DNA of 23,605 bases, taken from positions 1 to 23,605 of the forward strand of contig JBNGIO010006258.1 of the NCBI GenBank assembly GCA_049999805.1. Reading direction: 5' to 3'. This document shows, in pieces, positions 1 to 11,170 of the stretch. The translations under genes were made by a program, and so were the position numbers. The stretch comes from Folioceros fuciformis (Eukaryota; Anthocerotophyta; Anthocerotopsida; Anthocerotales). The notes beneath the pieces are model-generated. The model ran no database searches. It was not told the origin of the DNA and saw only the letters and a list, made by a program, of their open reading frames with translations. The stretch's first letter is position 1; each line of letters starts with the position of its first letter.

Positions 1-57
1 TTGGAAGAAGGGAGACTTGTTGGAAGAAGGGAGACTTGTTGGAAGAACGGAGACTTG
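1..57. repeat. 19-bp tandem repeat, three copies, at window edge
   Basis: Units at 1-19, 20-38 and 39-57 share the sequence ttggaagaagggagacttg; the third differs by one base (g to c). The array starts at the first base of the window, so more copies may lie to the left. It is downstream of the LysM kinase gene and no coding role is visible. Confidence 0.9.
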
Positions 58-509
58 CGAGACAAAAAAACGTCCGCGTGCCCAGGTCAGGAGGGGCATA
101 CATTTCCACAGTCGAGAACATAAGAGGGCTGTTTAACCTGTGAAACCAATCACACCAAACAACAGTCAAACAAGATTGGGAACGTACCACCTCTGGGGCA
201 CAAGGTATTCTGTTGGAGGGAGGACTCATGCCCAAGATGCCACAAATCCAAGACCCCCGGGGTACTTAAGAACCCAGTTTGGACAAAGACAAGGCCCCGG
301 CAGTTATTTGTGACGTGGGGGCTCGTCCACAAGATCAACAAATGAACTAAGGTGTTCCGAATGGCAGGACAGAGCCAATCCCTGGGCTGTTCCGTACCTG
401 GCCCGGGAAGATTCATTTGCTTGCCCATGGAACTCGTGTCTCGGATCGAGAGCTTTCCCCCTCGCTTCCCAGCTTAAAAGATCATTATTACCTTTCCAGC
501 AGATGCTCT
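58..509. other. 3' flank of the LysM receptor kinase gene
   Basis: No convincing gene. The stretch follows the stop codon of the minus-strand LysM kinase and should hold its 3' UTR. A minus-strand open frame of about 90 codons at 150-428 has no recognisable motif. I found no perfect AATAAA on the minus strand here. Confidence 0.5.
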
Positions 510-3500
510 TTATCGAACTGATGCTACGATTCCCATGTGGTCACCAGCAAATGTGCCCACCTGCCATTCTTGTGTCGTGGAGGTTAGTGTCATCAAAGCA
601 ACCACCACCGTCCGCATAGTGGGTCTCAACTCTGGGTTTTCTTGAGTACACGCTCGTGCAAGTTGTGCCAGCTGCATACTCAAACATTCGTGGCTTCCGG
701 AGTTAATACAATGACCAACCAGGTACACCCACCATCAAGTTAGAAACCTCGTGCACGAGGAGCACCTTGTGTGCAGAATCCGCAGGATAGTTGTTTCCCA
801 AACTAGCATCTGTCAGCGTCCGCAAACTTTCCCTTACATCTGACGCACGAAAAGCATCCTCAAACTGTAACACGAGAAACCAGCATCAAAACCGTTGTAC
901 AGTGTCCCATTTTCAAAGGAACTTTCACCGGGGAAGAAACGAGAACAAACCACAGACACAAGGGATTTCGGTGGCTGTGCTTGCGAGCCGCCATTGCCTC
1001 CTGCGCCAACATGAGACTTGTCGAGCGCTTGTTTACCAGACAGGATTTCATACAGAACTACTCCAAACGAATACACATCAATCTTAGTCGATACATCTCC
1101 ACGCAGAGCATACCTGGACGGCCATCCACAGACGACCAGTGTCAGCCAAAAAAGCAGCTTTTCCTTCCAGTTTGGAAAGCTGTCCAAGCCTGAGAGAGTG
1201 AGGACACTGTACTCTGGAGCCATGTATCCAAAAGTCCCAGCCACCTTGGTTAGCATTGCCGTGCCAGCTCCCACAGGGTCTAGTTCTATCAGCTTGGCGA
1301 GTCCGAAATCTGCAACCTATGAGTTGTGCACTGGAGTACATTCGATAAGCCATCCCAGGAGAGAACTAGAGAAAATGGTCCCAGGTGATCTTCAAGTTTG
1401 CGACCAACCTTGGCACGAAACTGCGAGTCAATGAGAATATTGGGTGACTTCACGTCGCGGTGGGTGTAAGTTGGCTTAGTATGTTCGTGGATATACTCGA
1501 GCCCTCTTGCTGTGTCCAGAGCTATTTGTATTCGCTGTACCCACGTCAAGGGAGGACCTGTAATAAAACCACGTTGGTTGCATGTTTGCCTTTTTTTTCT
1601 TCTTTTCTGCAAAGAGCACTTACTCTCCATCATACACCACGAAATACACACCTCCTTGGCTAGCTTTACGGAGATGCTGATCAAGATTTCCATTCTCCAC
1701 GAACTCATACACCAGAAAGAGCGACTGTTCTGTAGAGTAGCCAAGCAACTGAACCTGCAACGTGCAGCCCCAGAGCTCAGGGACAGTGGCCATTCAAATA
1801 GCACCTTCAAGATACCTTCTGGACAGGAGATATCTCCTGACCCCACAGAAGCTTACCAGATTCGTGTGGTGAACATGAGTCAGTACTTGCAACTCTGCTA
1901 AGAACGCCTTGGTTGCTAGCAAATCCATCTTTTTGATCGCCACCACTTTCTGCATTAGTAGAAGTCCATGTCACGGAGAGGATGTCAATGCAGGAGTCGG
2001 AGGACAAAATCGAGGTCCAATTTAAGAATCTAAAATACACTTCAGAAAGCCACAGCTCTCAAGTTTGGGATACCACAAGTGAAATCGACATACACACCTG
2101 ATCCTGGAGCTCTCCACGGAAAACTTCTCCATAACCACCTTGGCCTATTTTTTTGGCGATGCTGAAATTGTCAGTAGCTGCGGCAAGCTCTTCGTAAGAA
2201 TACTCAACGGAATTGTCCGCAATGAAGCCACCCCCAGAATAGCTGCTTGAAAAAGTACTTGAGTTCAATGACCCTGAATAGAGGAGCCTATCGGAGGAGT
2301 GACCTGCAGGCATAACCCCTGCTTGGATTACCGACACTCGACATATCCGAAAGGGCGATAACACATGGGGCAAAGCCAAAACCTCGCAAACCTGGTACGC
2401 CCAGGCCTGTTGAGACAGGAAAGCCAGATCCATCTGGGTGCGCCCTGGAGTTGGAATTCGTCGCCTGTGGCCGTTTAGGCCGTTTCCATGTCCAATAGGC
2501 AACAGCAAAGCTCAGAGCGGCAATTCCAATGATACCACCGACAGCTCCTCCCGCCACAGCACCAATGTCAACCTCATGACCATTTGTCCCGCCTGCACAA
2601 AGTCATTATAGAGTCAAAAGAACTCTCCATCTGCACAAGAATCCCAAGAGATTGCAGCCAGCTTCCAAAAAAAAACAGCCCGTTGAGCAGCATAAATCCT
2701 CCCAGTTCTTCAGCATGATTGCTTAACAAGTTTTGAGCTCACTGCACAAGCATGAAACCAGCACAGCAGAGCACAGTGACTCCTCCGTAACAAGATGCCT
2801 GCCATGCACACTAGTTCCGCAAAGCCATCGGCTTTCAGCATTAATTTCACTCAGGAGAAGGACATACCCAGTCAACGGTGGAAACTGCCCGCTCAAATCT
2901 GCCGCCCACAGCCCCATAAGCAAGCCCGCAAGGTTCAGTCACAAGGCAGCTGGCAAGACCGAGCAAGAAGGCCAAAACTCCATCACACAGCTTCACCTCG
3001 TGTAGGTACAAACAGAATGGTCACATTAGCCTCAAGGCGAGCAGGGTCGACTTCGGGATTGGCAGCCGCGAGGTCAGCCGCAGACACATTGAAGGCGTCA
3101 GCAATGCTCAAGACCGAATCTCCCCTCCGAGCAACGTAGGTGGTGAAGAATCCGTACTGCTTCAAGTCGGGGCTCCCACAGGAGCAGTTCACCGGCACAG
3201 TCAGGATCTGCCCATTATACACCATGTTCACGTCGGTCACGCCGCTGGCACTCGCAATCCCGGCAACGGTAGTGAGCGAAGAGTAGTTGTAACTCGCAAT
3301 CACACTCAGATACTCCGTGTTCACCACGAACGTGAAACGTCCTTGAAGAACGTTCTGCGTGCACGCGCAGGTGAAGGGCACTCGCAACAATTGCCCCGTT
3401 AATATGACATTGAGATCGGAGACGTTGCTGTAGCGCGCAATGGCGGAGGCATTGGTCTGGAAGCGTAAGCCTATGGTCTGCAGCGTGTCCCCCTCTTGCA

Positions 3501-3618
3501 CCAAATAGCCGGCCAGCGCCGGGCACCCGCCCGAGGGAAAGCATCCCTCAGCTGATGCGCAGGCTGCGCTGCAGAGCAGCGTCCCGGCCCAAATCACGGC
3601 GAGGACTGCACTCTTCAT
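510..3618 (-). CDS. LysM receptor-like kinase, CERK1/LYK type (10 exons, 633 aa)
   Basis: Plasma-membrane receptor kinase; family members perceive chitin-type oligosaccharides and signal through the cytoplasmic kinase. Exons join in frame: 3618-2997, 2592-2392, 2303-2098, 1949-1857, 1754-1652, 1557-1409, 1316-1213, 1113-951, 864-766, 671-510, all with GT-AG introns. Residues 1-23 are a signal peptide. Three LysM domains follow (about 38-80, 95-142, 161-205), separated by CAC (84-86) and CSC (145-147) Cys-X-Cys motifs. A Gly/Ala-rich transmembrane helix lies near 218-238. The kinase has a Gly loop IGQGGYGEV (327-335), VAIKK with Lys349, Glu362, HRDVKSPN (Asp443), DFG (461-463) and APEY, so it is an RD kinase that should be active. 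The tail [12 protein letters not shown]...LRPTMR is typical of CERK1 relatives. The ATG at 3618 directly precedes the signal peptide. The longest intron (404 bp) follows the ectodomain exon. Known: domain architecture. Inferred: chitin or symbiotic ligand specificity. Confidence 0.93.
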
Positions 3619-4191
3619 GGAGCCTGCACTCGGTTCACGCAGGGCCTGCTGCTGAGCACGTATTGAAACGACGCCGAGACGTGAATTCTAACCTACCCTT
3701 CAACCTGTAAGACCTGCTGCGGCCCGGCAGCAGGACGACAGGAAGGGACGCGGCGGGATCAGGGAGCGAGGAGGCCGCAGACTCGGAGACCGGGACCACG
3801 ACTCATCCCAGGTGGGTTCGGGAAGGGGGTGTGGAGGGCAGGGAACTCGATGCCTTCTTACGCGGCGTGAACGCAAGCCAAGTGGACTCGCTGTCTCGTG
3901 AAGTCTGATCGAGTTCCAGCGCTTTACTCTTCCGACTACTGTACCACCTTCGTGACGTACTTCCAGACTCTCTTATCAGTCAGTGTCCGTAAGTGAAATC
4001 TTGTGGCCGCGGGGTGGTACGCGGCGTCAGCAGTCGCCTTTGCTGACAAACAAGTCTCATCACATGAGAATTCGGAATCGGGAACACTTAGCCAAATTGG
4101 GAGCCGGATGAAGACGCAATTCGGACAACTAACTATCTTACAACAGAGTGAATTGAAAGCAATAGTGTCATGGAGAGGAAGGACCCCCACA
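3619..4191. other. Intergenic region between LysM kinase and PsbQ
   Basis: Contains the presumed promoter and 5' UTR of the LysM kinase (minus strand, nearer 3619) and the 3' flank of PsbQ (nearer 4191). No gene is supported. The part at 3700-3850 is GC- and purine-rich; no clear TATA box is seen. Confidence 0.5.
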
Positions 4192-5178
4192 CTACAATTT
4201 GGAGATCACGTCTTCCAGCTTGGAAACGGCCTCAGCATAGTACTTCTCGGCCTTCGACACGCTCTTCTCGCGCGCCGCGTAGTCCAGCTGCAACCAGTGG
4301 AGTGGAGGGAAGATTAGGTTCCGACATGTGTAGGTTATGGAGAGCAGGAAATGATGTGTAGTCGGGAAACAGGATCCAGGCTTACCCCATCGATGCTGGA
4401 CTTGAGGCTCTTGATGAGAGCCTTGAACGACTTCTTCTCCTCCTTCGGCTTGGAGGCCAGGATCTTGTCCAAGTCGAAGTTCAGAGGGGTGACCCTCAGC
4501 TCGTTCTGGAGGTACGGCCAGGCTCTCTTTTCGATGAGTGACTTCACGGCCACGATCCTGTCCGCAGACTCCTTTGCCCTGGCGACAAGGTCGTCGTAGC
4601 CTCCTTTTTGAATGTAGAACCGCTCGTTCAGCGGAAGGTCGGTGTCCCTAGCCTGGTCGGCGTTCTCCGTCCCGGCTGTCAGCGCAAGCGATACACATTG
4701 TAGTCAGGACGACGGGAACTCTTTTCTGCTTAACTTAGAGTCGACATTGGCAGGAGCAAGTTCAGCATTCTCCTCAGCTGCGATGTGCTGCGCTGCGCTA
4801 CGCTTCCCTGCTCAGCATCGTCAAGATACAAGCAAACAATCAATGTCCTGCATCGTGGAGGAGTGAGGAGGAACACTCACGTAGGCCGCCGAATGGAGCA
4901 GGAGCAGGTTTGATCACAGGAGGTGCGGGCTCTGCACGCGCAGAAGATGCCAAGGCTCCGGCCGCCACAGACGCTGCAAGAAGGCCGAGAACGGACCGCC
5001 TGCTCTGCGCCTCCGACTCCTCTCCGCGCTGAGCGCGAACAGCAACCATGGCCCCCCTTCGCAGAGCGACTCGGCTGCTGCTGCTGGAGCTGCTCAGCTG
5101 GCTGACGCCGCCGGCCACCAGGCTGCCTTCCAGGACAGCCGGGGATAAAACCGCCATGGATGCCACTGCTTGCGCCAT
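4192..5178 (-). CDS. PSBQ: PsbQ, photosystem II oxygen-evolving enhancer protein 3 precursor (3 exons, 227 aa)
   Basis: Lumenal extrinsic subunit that stabilises the Mn-cluster side of photosystem II. Exons 5178-4881, 4675-4386 and 4287-4192 join in frame with GT-AG introns. The precursor has a bipartite transit peptide: a Ser/Ala-rich stromal part (about 1-55), then a twin-arginine signal (Arg60-Arg61) with a hydrophobic stretch ending in SARA, predicting Tat transport and cleavage after about residue 82. The mature part of about 145 residues is close to the usual PsbQ length and carries GGLPGT, DLPLNERFYIQ, RAWPYLQNELR and the C-terminal LDYAAR...AEKYYAEAVSKL helix typical of PsbQ. The ATG at 5178 was chosen because the codon two positions upstream in frame is GTG. 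It sits alone between two unrelated genes on the same strand. Confidence 0.95.
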
Positions 5179-5489
5179 AGCCACCGAGGAATTGCAGGTG
5201 GACGACGGGCAGGATAAGAGAAGCAGCTAGAGTGGAGACGTCGGTGGGCAGCAGATGGATTTGGGGAAAGAGAGGCCTGGGAGAGGGAGGACTGAACGTG
5301 GACCGCGAATACCTCACCAGCCTATGGGCAATCAGGAACACGGGCCCACAACCTCCTAAATCTTTATCTCCTGAAGAGATTGGGGACAGCCAGTAAGGAA
5401 ATCAATCGACCCTCAAATTTTACTCCAAAATTGTTGCGCTGCAGCACAGCTGTGGCACTTAAGCGAATACACCCTTAAATAAATAAGAA
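5179..5489 (-). promoter_or_regulatory. PsbQ upstream region / ABC1K 3' flank
   Basis: About 310 bp separate the PsbQ start from the ABC1K stop, both on the minus strand, so this must hold the PsbQ promoter and 5' UTR plus the end of the ABC1K transcript. Read on the minus strand it has a CCAAT pentamer near 5381-5385 and a GATAA (I-box-like) motif near 5365; on the plus strand GATAAG occurs near 5213. Short motifs like these occur by chance, so the assignment is positional. Confidence 0.35.
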
Positions 5490-8400
5490 CTAAGGGGCGG
5501 CGACAGCGTACAGAGTGTATTCTAACGATGAAAGCCACTCCGCTTTGAAGAGCATGTCACCTAGCATCGTCAGAATATCCAGAACGGGATCGAGTTTCCG
5601 TTGCCAGCCCTGGAGTTCAGGGCAACAGACAGTGTGTTCATCCACCGGAGGAACGAGAAGGTGAGAGCACGGCTTGAAAGTTAAGGAATGTTACCTCAAG
5701 GATCAGCGTTGTCACCATCACTGTGCAGACATCGCCGTCCAGGTTGACACGGTGCTTCCGAACTTGATCAAACAAATCCCTCATGCATTCACCGGTGTTC
5801 AAGGCTGTGCCCCTCTCCGCCAGGTACTGCTTGAACTTGGCCTCGACGTCCCTGGTAAACGCCTGCAAGGTCAGAATAGAGGATCCGTCAACAGCTGTTC
5901 ACTCCTCTCGGAGCCTGGCAGTCAAAGCCACTTTGCAAACAGGCAATTCATCCCATGTGGTACCTCTGGATCGGGGCAACTTTGGTTCTCTGAGAACTGT
6001 AGAGTACACTGAGCTACCCTTCGGCCATCCCTGCATGCAGCAGCCTGATCCAAAGCCATCAGTTAGTAAAAGCCAAGTTGGTACAACGTCGACCAAACAA
6101 CCGCGTAGGTTTTCAAGAAACGAACTGAAACCTTTTGTCTCAGCTACCTGAAACAACTCCAAAACAATTAAGCGGTTCCTCTGACTCAGTTCAGCTGTCA
6201 TCCCCACATCCAGTAAAACCACCTGCGGACGCTTTCCTTTGAAACGCACAAATATGTTACCCGGATGAAGATCACCGTGCACAAAGTTATCCTCCTGTGG
6301 TGCAAACAGAACCCGAATAAAACTTCCACTTGTTTCTTAAGTAGTCTTTATTCTCGACATCGCTAGGACATCACGGAAGAAAAGGGCAAGAAGTGCTTTC
6401 AAGACGGTCAGACTCACCAATAACATTTTTAACAGTATACGAGTCCCCAAGTAGGCAAGGTAAGTGTGTATCGGAGACTCGTCACCACTATCAATGTACT
6501 TCACGATGCTCTCCCCTTCCTCAAACGTCTGAAACTCAGAAAGCAACGGGATTGGAGCCAGAGTAAAGGCAAGATAGAAAGTTGAGCACCTACTAGCAGC
6601 GAAGATGCCCAGAGACGCAAGCAGGTTACCTCTACGAGGACTGCAGGATGCACAAGGGGATAGATTGGTGCTGGGAAACTGACACTCTTCCACTTCCGAA
6701 AATTATAAATGAATCTCATCAGGTGAGCAGCCTCAAGGGTGAGGTCAACCTGCAGACGAAGATGATGACATTCATTTAGCCAGCTGGCAACATAAGGCAC
6801 CCAGGGAGAATCAAAGCTGCTGCAGGATGGCATCATCTTGAACCTGCTTTGTCATGAAGGTAGCAAATTGTTGAACGCTCTTGTCAAGCTGCAAGTGCTT
6901 TAACCCTGGGAGTATGGCGGACACTCCTGCGAACCAATTCATGATCACAAAATCTCTCTGTATGACTTTGCTGACATGAGGATGACGCACCTACATCCAA
7001 AGTGCAATGTTATTAGAAAGCTTCACAGCGAACAGTCTTTCCACAACTACACACTCCACAACCTTCCCTGGTAAAGTGCACAGGGTGCTTACCTTCACCG
7101 CAACAACAATAGGCTTGTTGTCTTTCAGACGCAAGACAGCTCGATGAACCTGAAGGAACACACCAGTTCTGATAAGCTGGCATCCTCTGACATACAATCT
7201 GACTTGCCCTACACTCACGAACCCGCACATACCTGTGCAATACTACCAGAAGCAATGGGCTTCTCTGAAAATTCCTCAAATATGTCCTCCACAGGCTTTC
7301 TAAAAGCCTTTTGAATCACCCTCCTCGTGTGCGAGAAACTGTGAGCAGGAGACTGCTCATTCACAAGACAAAGGCAATCAGAATGGTAGATCATCCCATC
7401 TCCCAAGCCTTGCGTCCAGCAACCGGCCATGAATCGACTGAGAATACCTGCATGTGAAGCTTGGAGAGGGCTTCACACACGTCAGCAGGAAAAATATCAG
7501 GGCGAGTTGCAGCCCACTGTCCCCACTTTATAAAGGCAGGACCTGCAAAGAACCAAGCGACTATGAGCCAATGCTGTAGACGAGAAAGGCCATGATCCAA
7601 TCAACACTTGATATGTATGAGCTCGAAGAAACATGTAGCTGAGTTACCTGCAAGTTCAAGGGTCCTCAAGAGAAGATTTAACCATGTTCTTCGAACACGG
7701 CCTTCGGGATTTTCGGCGAAAGCAGCAAGGAATATGGTCGGTGTGAAGAGGGCCACTAAATAGCATAGTCGGAGGACGAGCATTATATACTCGGCTGTCT
7801 TTGTTCACCCGCAAAACATGACAGGAATTACATTGGATCCAAGCCTTCGCATTCTAAACCACTGAAAAGATGGGCAACTCGAATGCAAATAGAGGTGATA
7901 AAAAAGAGGTTAGTCTTCTGATTTACCATGGCAAATAGAGCGAGAGATTTCACCCTCGGCTTTGTTGCTTGCCGCGGTGAAGCCCCCACAGGACCCTGGT
8001 GCTCAGGAACATTCACAGCACTGTGTGCACATGCAGCTTCTCCTAGAAGCAACGCAAGCGTCTTCTTCAAAAACTGCTGCAACATAAGGGGCTATGAGAG
8101 CAAGCCGACATTGGAATTGAGAGTAGAATGAGTATGGTCCAACGCACGCAAGTAGAACCAATCCACTCAGTCAGAGCTTAGGCAGGCAAGCACAAAAGTA
8201 TACCTGACCTTTGTTGTCAGCCAAAGTCATGAGAGTCACTTGCATCCAGTGACATTCTCGACGAAATAGAGGAGGCTTGGTAACCCCTGAAATCCAAATA
8301 TTTTTCTGTTGCCATGCTCTCCACGCTCGAGATAAAGCCGACACATATTTTAAGGATGTTGGCTTTGGCAAAACATCCACGGCAAGTGTTGCCTTGTGGG

Positions 8401-8821
8401 ACAAGGCCGCAAGACCGAAACATCTTCTGTTGCTTTCAAACAACCCTCTTAGCCTGTGCGCGTAAAGGTGCTGCACACAGAAGGTCGAATACGGATACGC
8501 AGACTCTGATGACCTAGTCACGATAAACGGTAAGCTAAACGTGGCAGCAGGTCGAAGATCGCATCCTCTCCTACTCTTGCATGACACGAACGTTCTTCTG
8601 CTGCAGTAGTACAACACAGCCGAACATAGCTGATTCCGTTTGGCTGCATGCCAGTAATGCATGCCTGTATTGTGCGTATCACCTGCATACAAAGCCTACC
8701 GTTCAGAAGCAAACCAAACACTCTAACTTCCAGCTCGACTCTCAATCAAAACATCAGCAGCTCCAGTTTCAGCTGCACGTGAGAAAAAAGAAAGCTTCAG
8801 ATCCACCTGGGGCTCTCTCAT
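5490..8821 (-). CDS. ABC1/UbiB-family atypical kinase, ADCK2-like (about 14 exons)
   Basis: ABC1K proteins are atypical kinases or ATPases of mitochondria and plastids, linked to ubiquinone and other prenyl-lipid metabolism. Coding exons: 8470-8204, 8076-7927, 7789-7648, 7542-7448, 7352-7233, 7149-7093, 6990-6844, 6749-6630, 6528-6418, 6294-6148, 6044-5964, 5862-5695 and 5609-5490, giving 574 residues in one frame. Seen: a hydrophobic segment (YIMLVLRLCYLVALF), the KxGQ motif in FIKWGQWAATRPDIFP, PIASGSIAQVH in the place of the Ala-rich loop, VAVKVRHP, HGDLHPGN and LLDVG in the DFG position. LAGPAFIKWGQWAATRPD resembles animal ADCK2 and its plant relatives. Uncertain: the 5' end. An upstream exon ending at 8807 joins in phase and offers ATGs at 8821 or 9025. 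The acceptor at 7789/7790 (gag) is weak, so that junction may be wrong. Organelle targeting is inferred from the Arg-rich N terminus. Confidence 0.85.
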
Positions 8822-9739
8822 CAATGGCAGCCTCGAAACAGCAACGTCCAGGCATGAATCACATGCGTGCCACCGACAGCAATCCCCAGACCTCCTCACC
8901 GGCCTTCTCCACATCACACAAAAAACCAGGAAAACCATCACACACTGCACAGCAGCCTCTACTTCCAGAATCCATGACCGCTTCTCGGTTAGAAGCGGAA
9001 CTTTCCCGACCGCATTGCGCAGCATCGAGTACAGCCAAATTGCTCTAAATTCCTCTCCACGCCGCACACAAAGCTCACCAGACGACACATCCAAGGATCA
9101 GAATCCATGACAACCGGCAAACCTAATTTCCGCTCAACCTTAAGCTTGCTTGGATCTCTCAGCACAGGCGCACTCCGCCGCAAAATTCAGCTCCCGACCA
9201 CCGTCTCCAATTCCGCTCCGCAACTCCTTCCCCCACATTCGGCGACAGACATGAACTACAGCAAGCTTGATCGGTCCCTTTCCATACCCCCGAACCCGGA
9301 ATCGATTCCCCACACTTGAGAGCGCGAAATTCCACTCCTCCTCTCCTCCCTCCAGCAATACCTCTGGCCCTCAGGGCAGCAATCGACCCCGTCCCCGCAT
9401 CAGCAACAACGATCGTATTCCAAATACCCGTGTCAATCTAGCCGCGCCGAAAATGCTCGTCGTCCCTTGGAAGTTGTTTGAAACGATTAGCTTCCTGGCG
9501 GCCACCGCAGAAGCAAGCCACGAAGCCCCGAGAGGGTTTCCGATTTCCTGGCCTTGGGAAAGACATGCGTTTCTTTCCATCGGGACCTCTCTTTCCCGCC
9601 CTCTCTTTTTGGTTCCCCCTACCGCATCTCTAACCCGTTTAGGCCGACCGATTAAAATGAAACGCCGAGCGATTAAAACTAGACGCAGCCCGGAGAAGAG
9701 CGAACGCAAACTTTGATGCCAGACAACAACAACAATCTC
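8822..9739. other. ABC1K upstream region and trefoil-1 downstream flank
   Basis: No recognised gene. A minus-strand frame runs from 9094 (TTG; first ATG at 9025) into the putative first ABC1K exon ending at 8807, so 8822-9025 could be coding or 5' UTR. A plus-strand open frame at 9267-9716 is Arg/Pro/Ser-rich and matches nothing I know. One perfect E2F-type octamer, tttcccgc, lies at 9592-9599; alone it is weak evidence of regulation. Confidence 0.45.
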
Positions 9740-9745
9740 TTTATT
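9740..9745 (-). terminator. Probable polyadenylation signal of trefoil gene 1
   Basis: AATAAA on the minus strand (tttatt on the plus strand), about 240 bp past the stop codon of the gene at 9988-10530 and followed by a GT-rich run of ttg repeats, as expected downstream of a cleavage site. Confidence 0.55.
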
Positions 9746-9987
9746 GTAGACGACAGCATAACACAGTGGTCTGCCAGATTGCACACAACACAAAGCGATG
9801 CACTCCAGTTATTGCGTCTATAGATGCACACAAGGAAGGAAGGTTAAGGAAGGAGGCAGCAATTGAAAGGTGCGTCTGAAGTGATGAAACTGCCTTTGTC
9901 TGCATGGACACGTCCGAACGCAGAAGCTGTACTCAGAAGATATGGAAGCATTGAAGCCAGCATCCAGCACCAGTCGCCTTTACATTC

Positions 9988-10530
9988 TCAGGATTTCTCA
10001 GACGTCCCTGGCTCCGGAGCAGGAGCAGCAGGAAGAGTAGTGATGTCGTAATCACCGACAGGGAAGTAGGTGATGTTGAAAGCCTCGTATCGGCTGGCAT
10101 AGTTCTGCACGTTGACGATCCCTCCGGGCAGGCCGTTCTGCTGGATAGTTTTGCCGTCGAGGCGGAGGAAGGACTGAGCGGTGGTGGTGGACTGGATGTT
10201 GTAGCCGCCGTGGGAGGGATTCTGAACGAGCTTGAAGTGCGCGAAATCGTTGAGCTCGTTGGACACCCAAACCTTCCCGGCGCCCGTGGGGAAGGTACCT
10301 TTAGGGACGTCCGCGAGCACGGTGCCGTCCAGGAAGAGGAAGTATCCGGGATACTTGACGGACTGGATGCCCCAGATATCGTCACCCTTGGCCACCAGCA
10401 CGAACCTGCCGGCCTCAGTCACGGGGTTAACCAGGCTCACGCTGCTCGGCTTGCCGCCCTTGTCGGGCTCAGACACCTGGAGAAACACCCCGGGGAACTC
10501 CCGCGACCCGATCGAGAACGGGAACGCCAT
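9988..10530 (-). CDS. Beta-trefoil-like protein 1, unrecognised family (180 aa, one exon)
   Basis: I do not recognise the family. The protein starts MAFPFSIGSREFPG and is clearly paralogous to the one at 15012-15497: both share the start, FPG-FLQ, RFVL, GIQSV-P-YF, GAGKV, FLRLDG, GGIVN-QNYA and YEA-N-YFP. Three internal units of the pattern hydrophobic-x-I-x-S ... P-G-x-F-L-x-L ... F-x-L (near residues 5-45, 50-100 and 105-155) suggest a beta-trefoil, a fold shared by carbohydrate-binding modules and cytokine-like proteins; fold and binding role are inference. There is no signal peptide or membrane segment, so it is probably cytosolic. A C-terminal extension of about 20 residues rich in Pro, Ala and Glu is absent from the paralog. 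The ATG at 10530 was preferred because the longer in-frame start is GTG and the paralog starts at the same MAFPF. A candidate TATA-like element, acataaagg on the minus strand, lies near 10651-10660. Confidence 0.85.
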   Translation of the reverse strand: MAFPFSIGSREFPGVFLQVSEPDKGGKPSSVSLVNPVTEAGRFVLVAKGDDIWGIQSVKYPGYFLFLDGTVLADVPKGTFPTGAGKVWVSNELNDFAHFKLVQNPSHGGYNIQSTTTAQSFLRLDGKTIQQNGLPGGIVNVQNYASRYEAFNITYFPVGDYDITTLPAAPAPEPGTSEKS

Positions 10531-11170
10531 TCTTGAAACCCGCACCCGAAGCCGGACACAGCGCCGAAGCTAGCTAGAATTCAGCAGGCAGCCGCTGAAA
10601 GAGAGAACTCTGGTTGCGCTGGTGCAGGCCAGGGCGGGCTCCCGAGCTTCCTTTATGTACAGATGGGCCTGGTGGAGACTCTGATGGCTGAGTGCGCTGC
10701 GCACAATCACGTCCCGGTGAGCTCTGAAAAGGTCTCGTCATGCGAATGGCTTCAATCAGAAGCCCTATTGCAGGTCCGGACTGCCACAATGCTAGATGCA
10801 GGCAGCTCAGACTCCTGCGGTCTACAGCTTGGACTCGTCCGGGCCAGAAGCAGAAGCAGACGAGGACGGAGACGTGTCTCATCACTGCTGGTACATGCAT
10901 GCACGTTTGTCGTCATCAAGAATGTCAGGCCACGGCCAGCCCGGTTCCTCACGCATGACGCTAAAAGCTGTGGAGACAGTGGAGATCGGACCACCCGGAG
11001 CTGTCCAGCCGTGTAGCTGTACCATAATTCCTTCTCGCATCACCGCAAACCCTAAAGCAAAAGCGAACGCATTGCTTCAAGGCGCCTTTGTACCAGCCTT
11101 CCGTTCCTCTAAAGCTGTCAAAAAAGGTGTACCATTGCACCCCTTCCACATTAAATATTCAGGCTTATTC
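10531..11170. other. Upstream flank of trefoil gene 1
   Basis: No supported gene. Open frames on both strands here are Ser/Arg-rich and lack motifs. A telo-box-like aaaccctaaa lies at about 11047-11056. Base composition changes from GC-rich to AT-rich near 11100-11170, marking the left margin of the AT-rich island. Confidence 0.45.

Noticed and set aside
150-428. 92-codon minus-strand frame
   Set aside because: Located in the expected 3' UTR of the LysM kinase and without family features.
8723-9094. Separate 123-codon minus-strand gene
   Set aside because: The frame begins with TTG and continues into a good donor at 8807/8806; it is better explained as the first exon or 5' UTR of ABC1K.
9267-9716. 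149-codon plus-strand frame
   Set aside because: Pro/Ser/Arg-rich with no motif; lies in the flank between ABC1K and trefoil gene 1 and looks like chance open frame.
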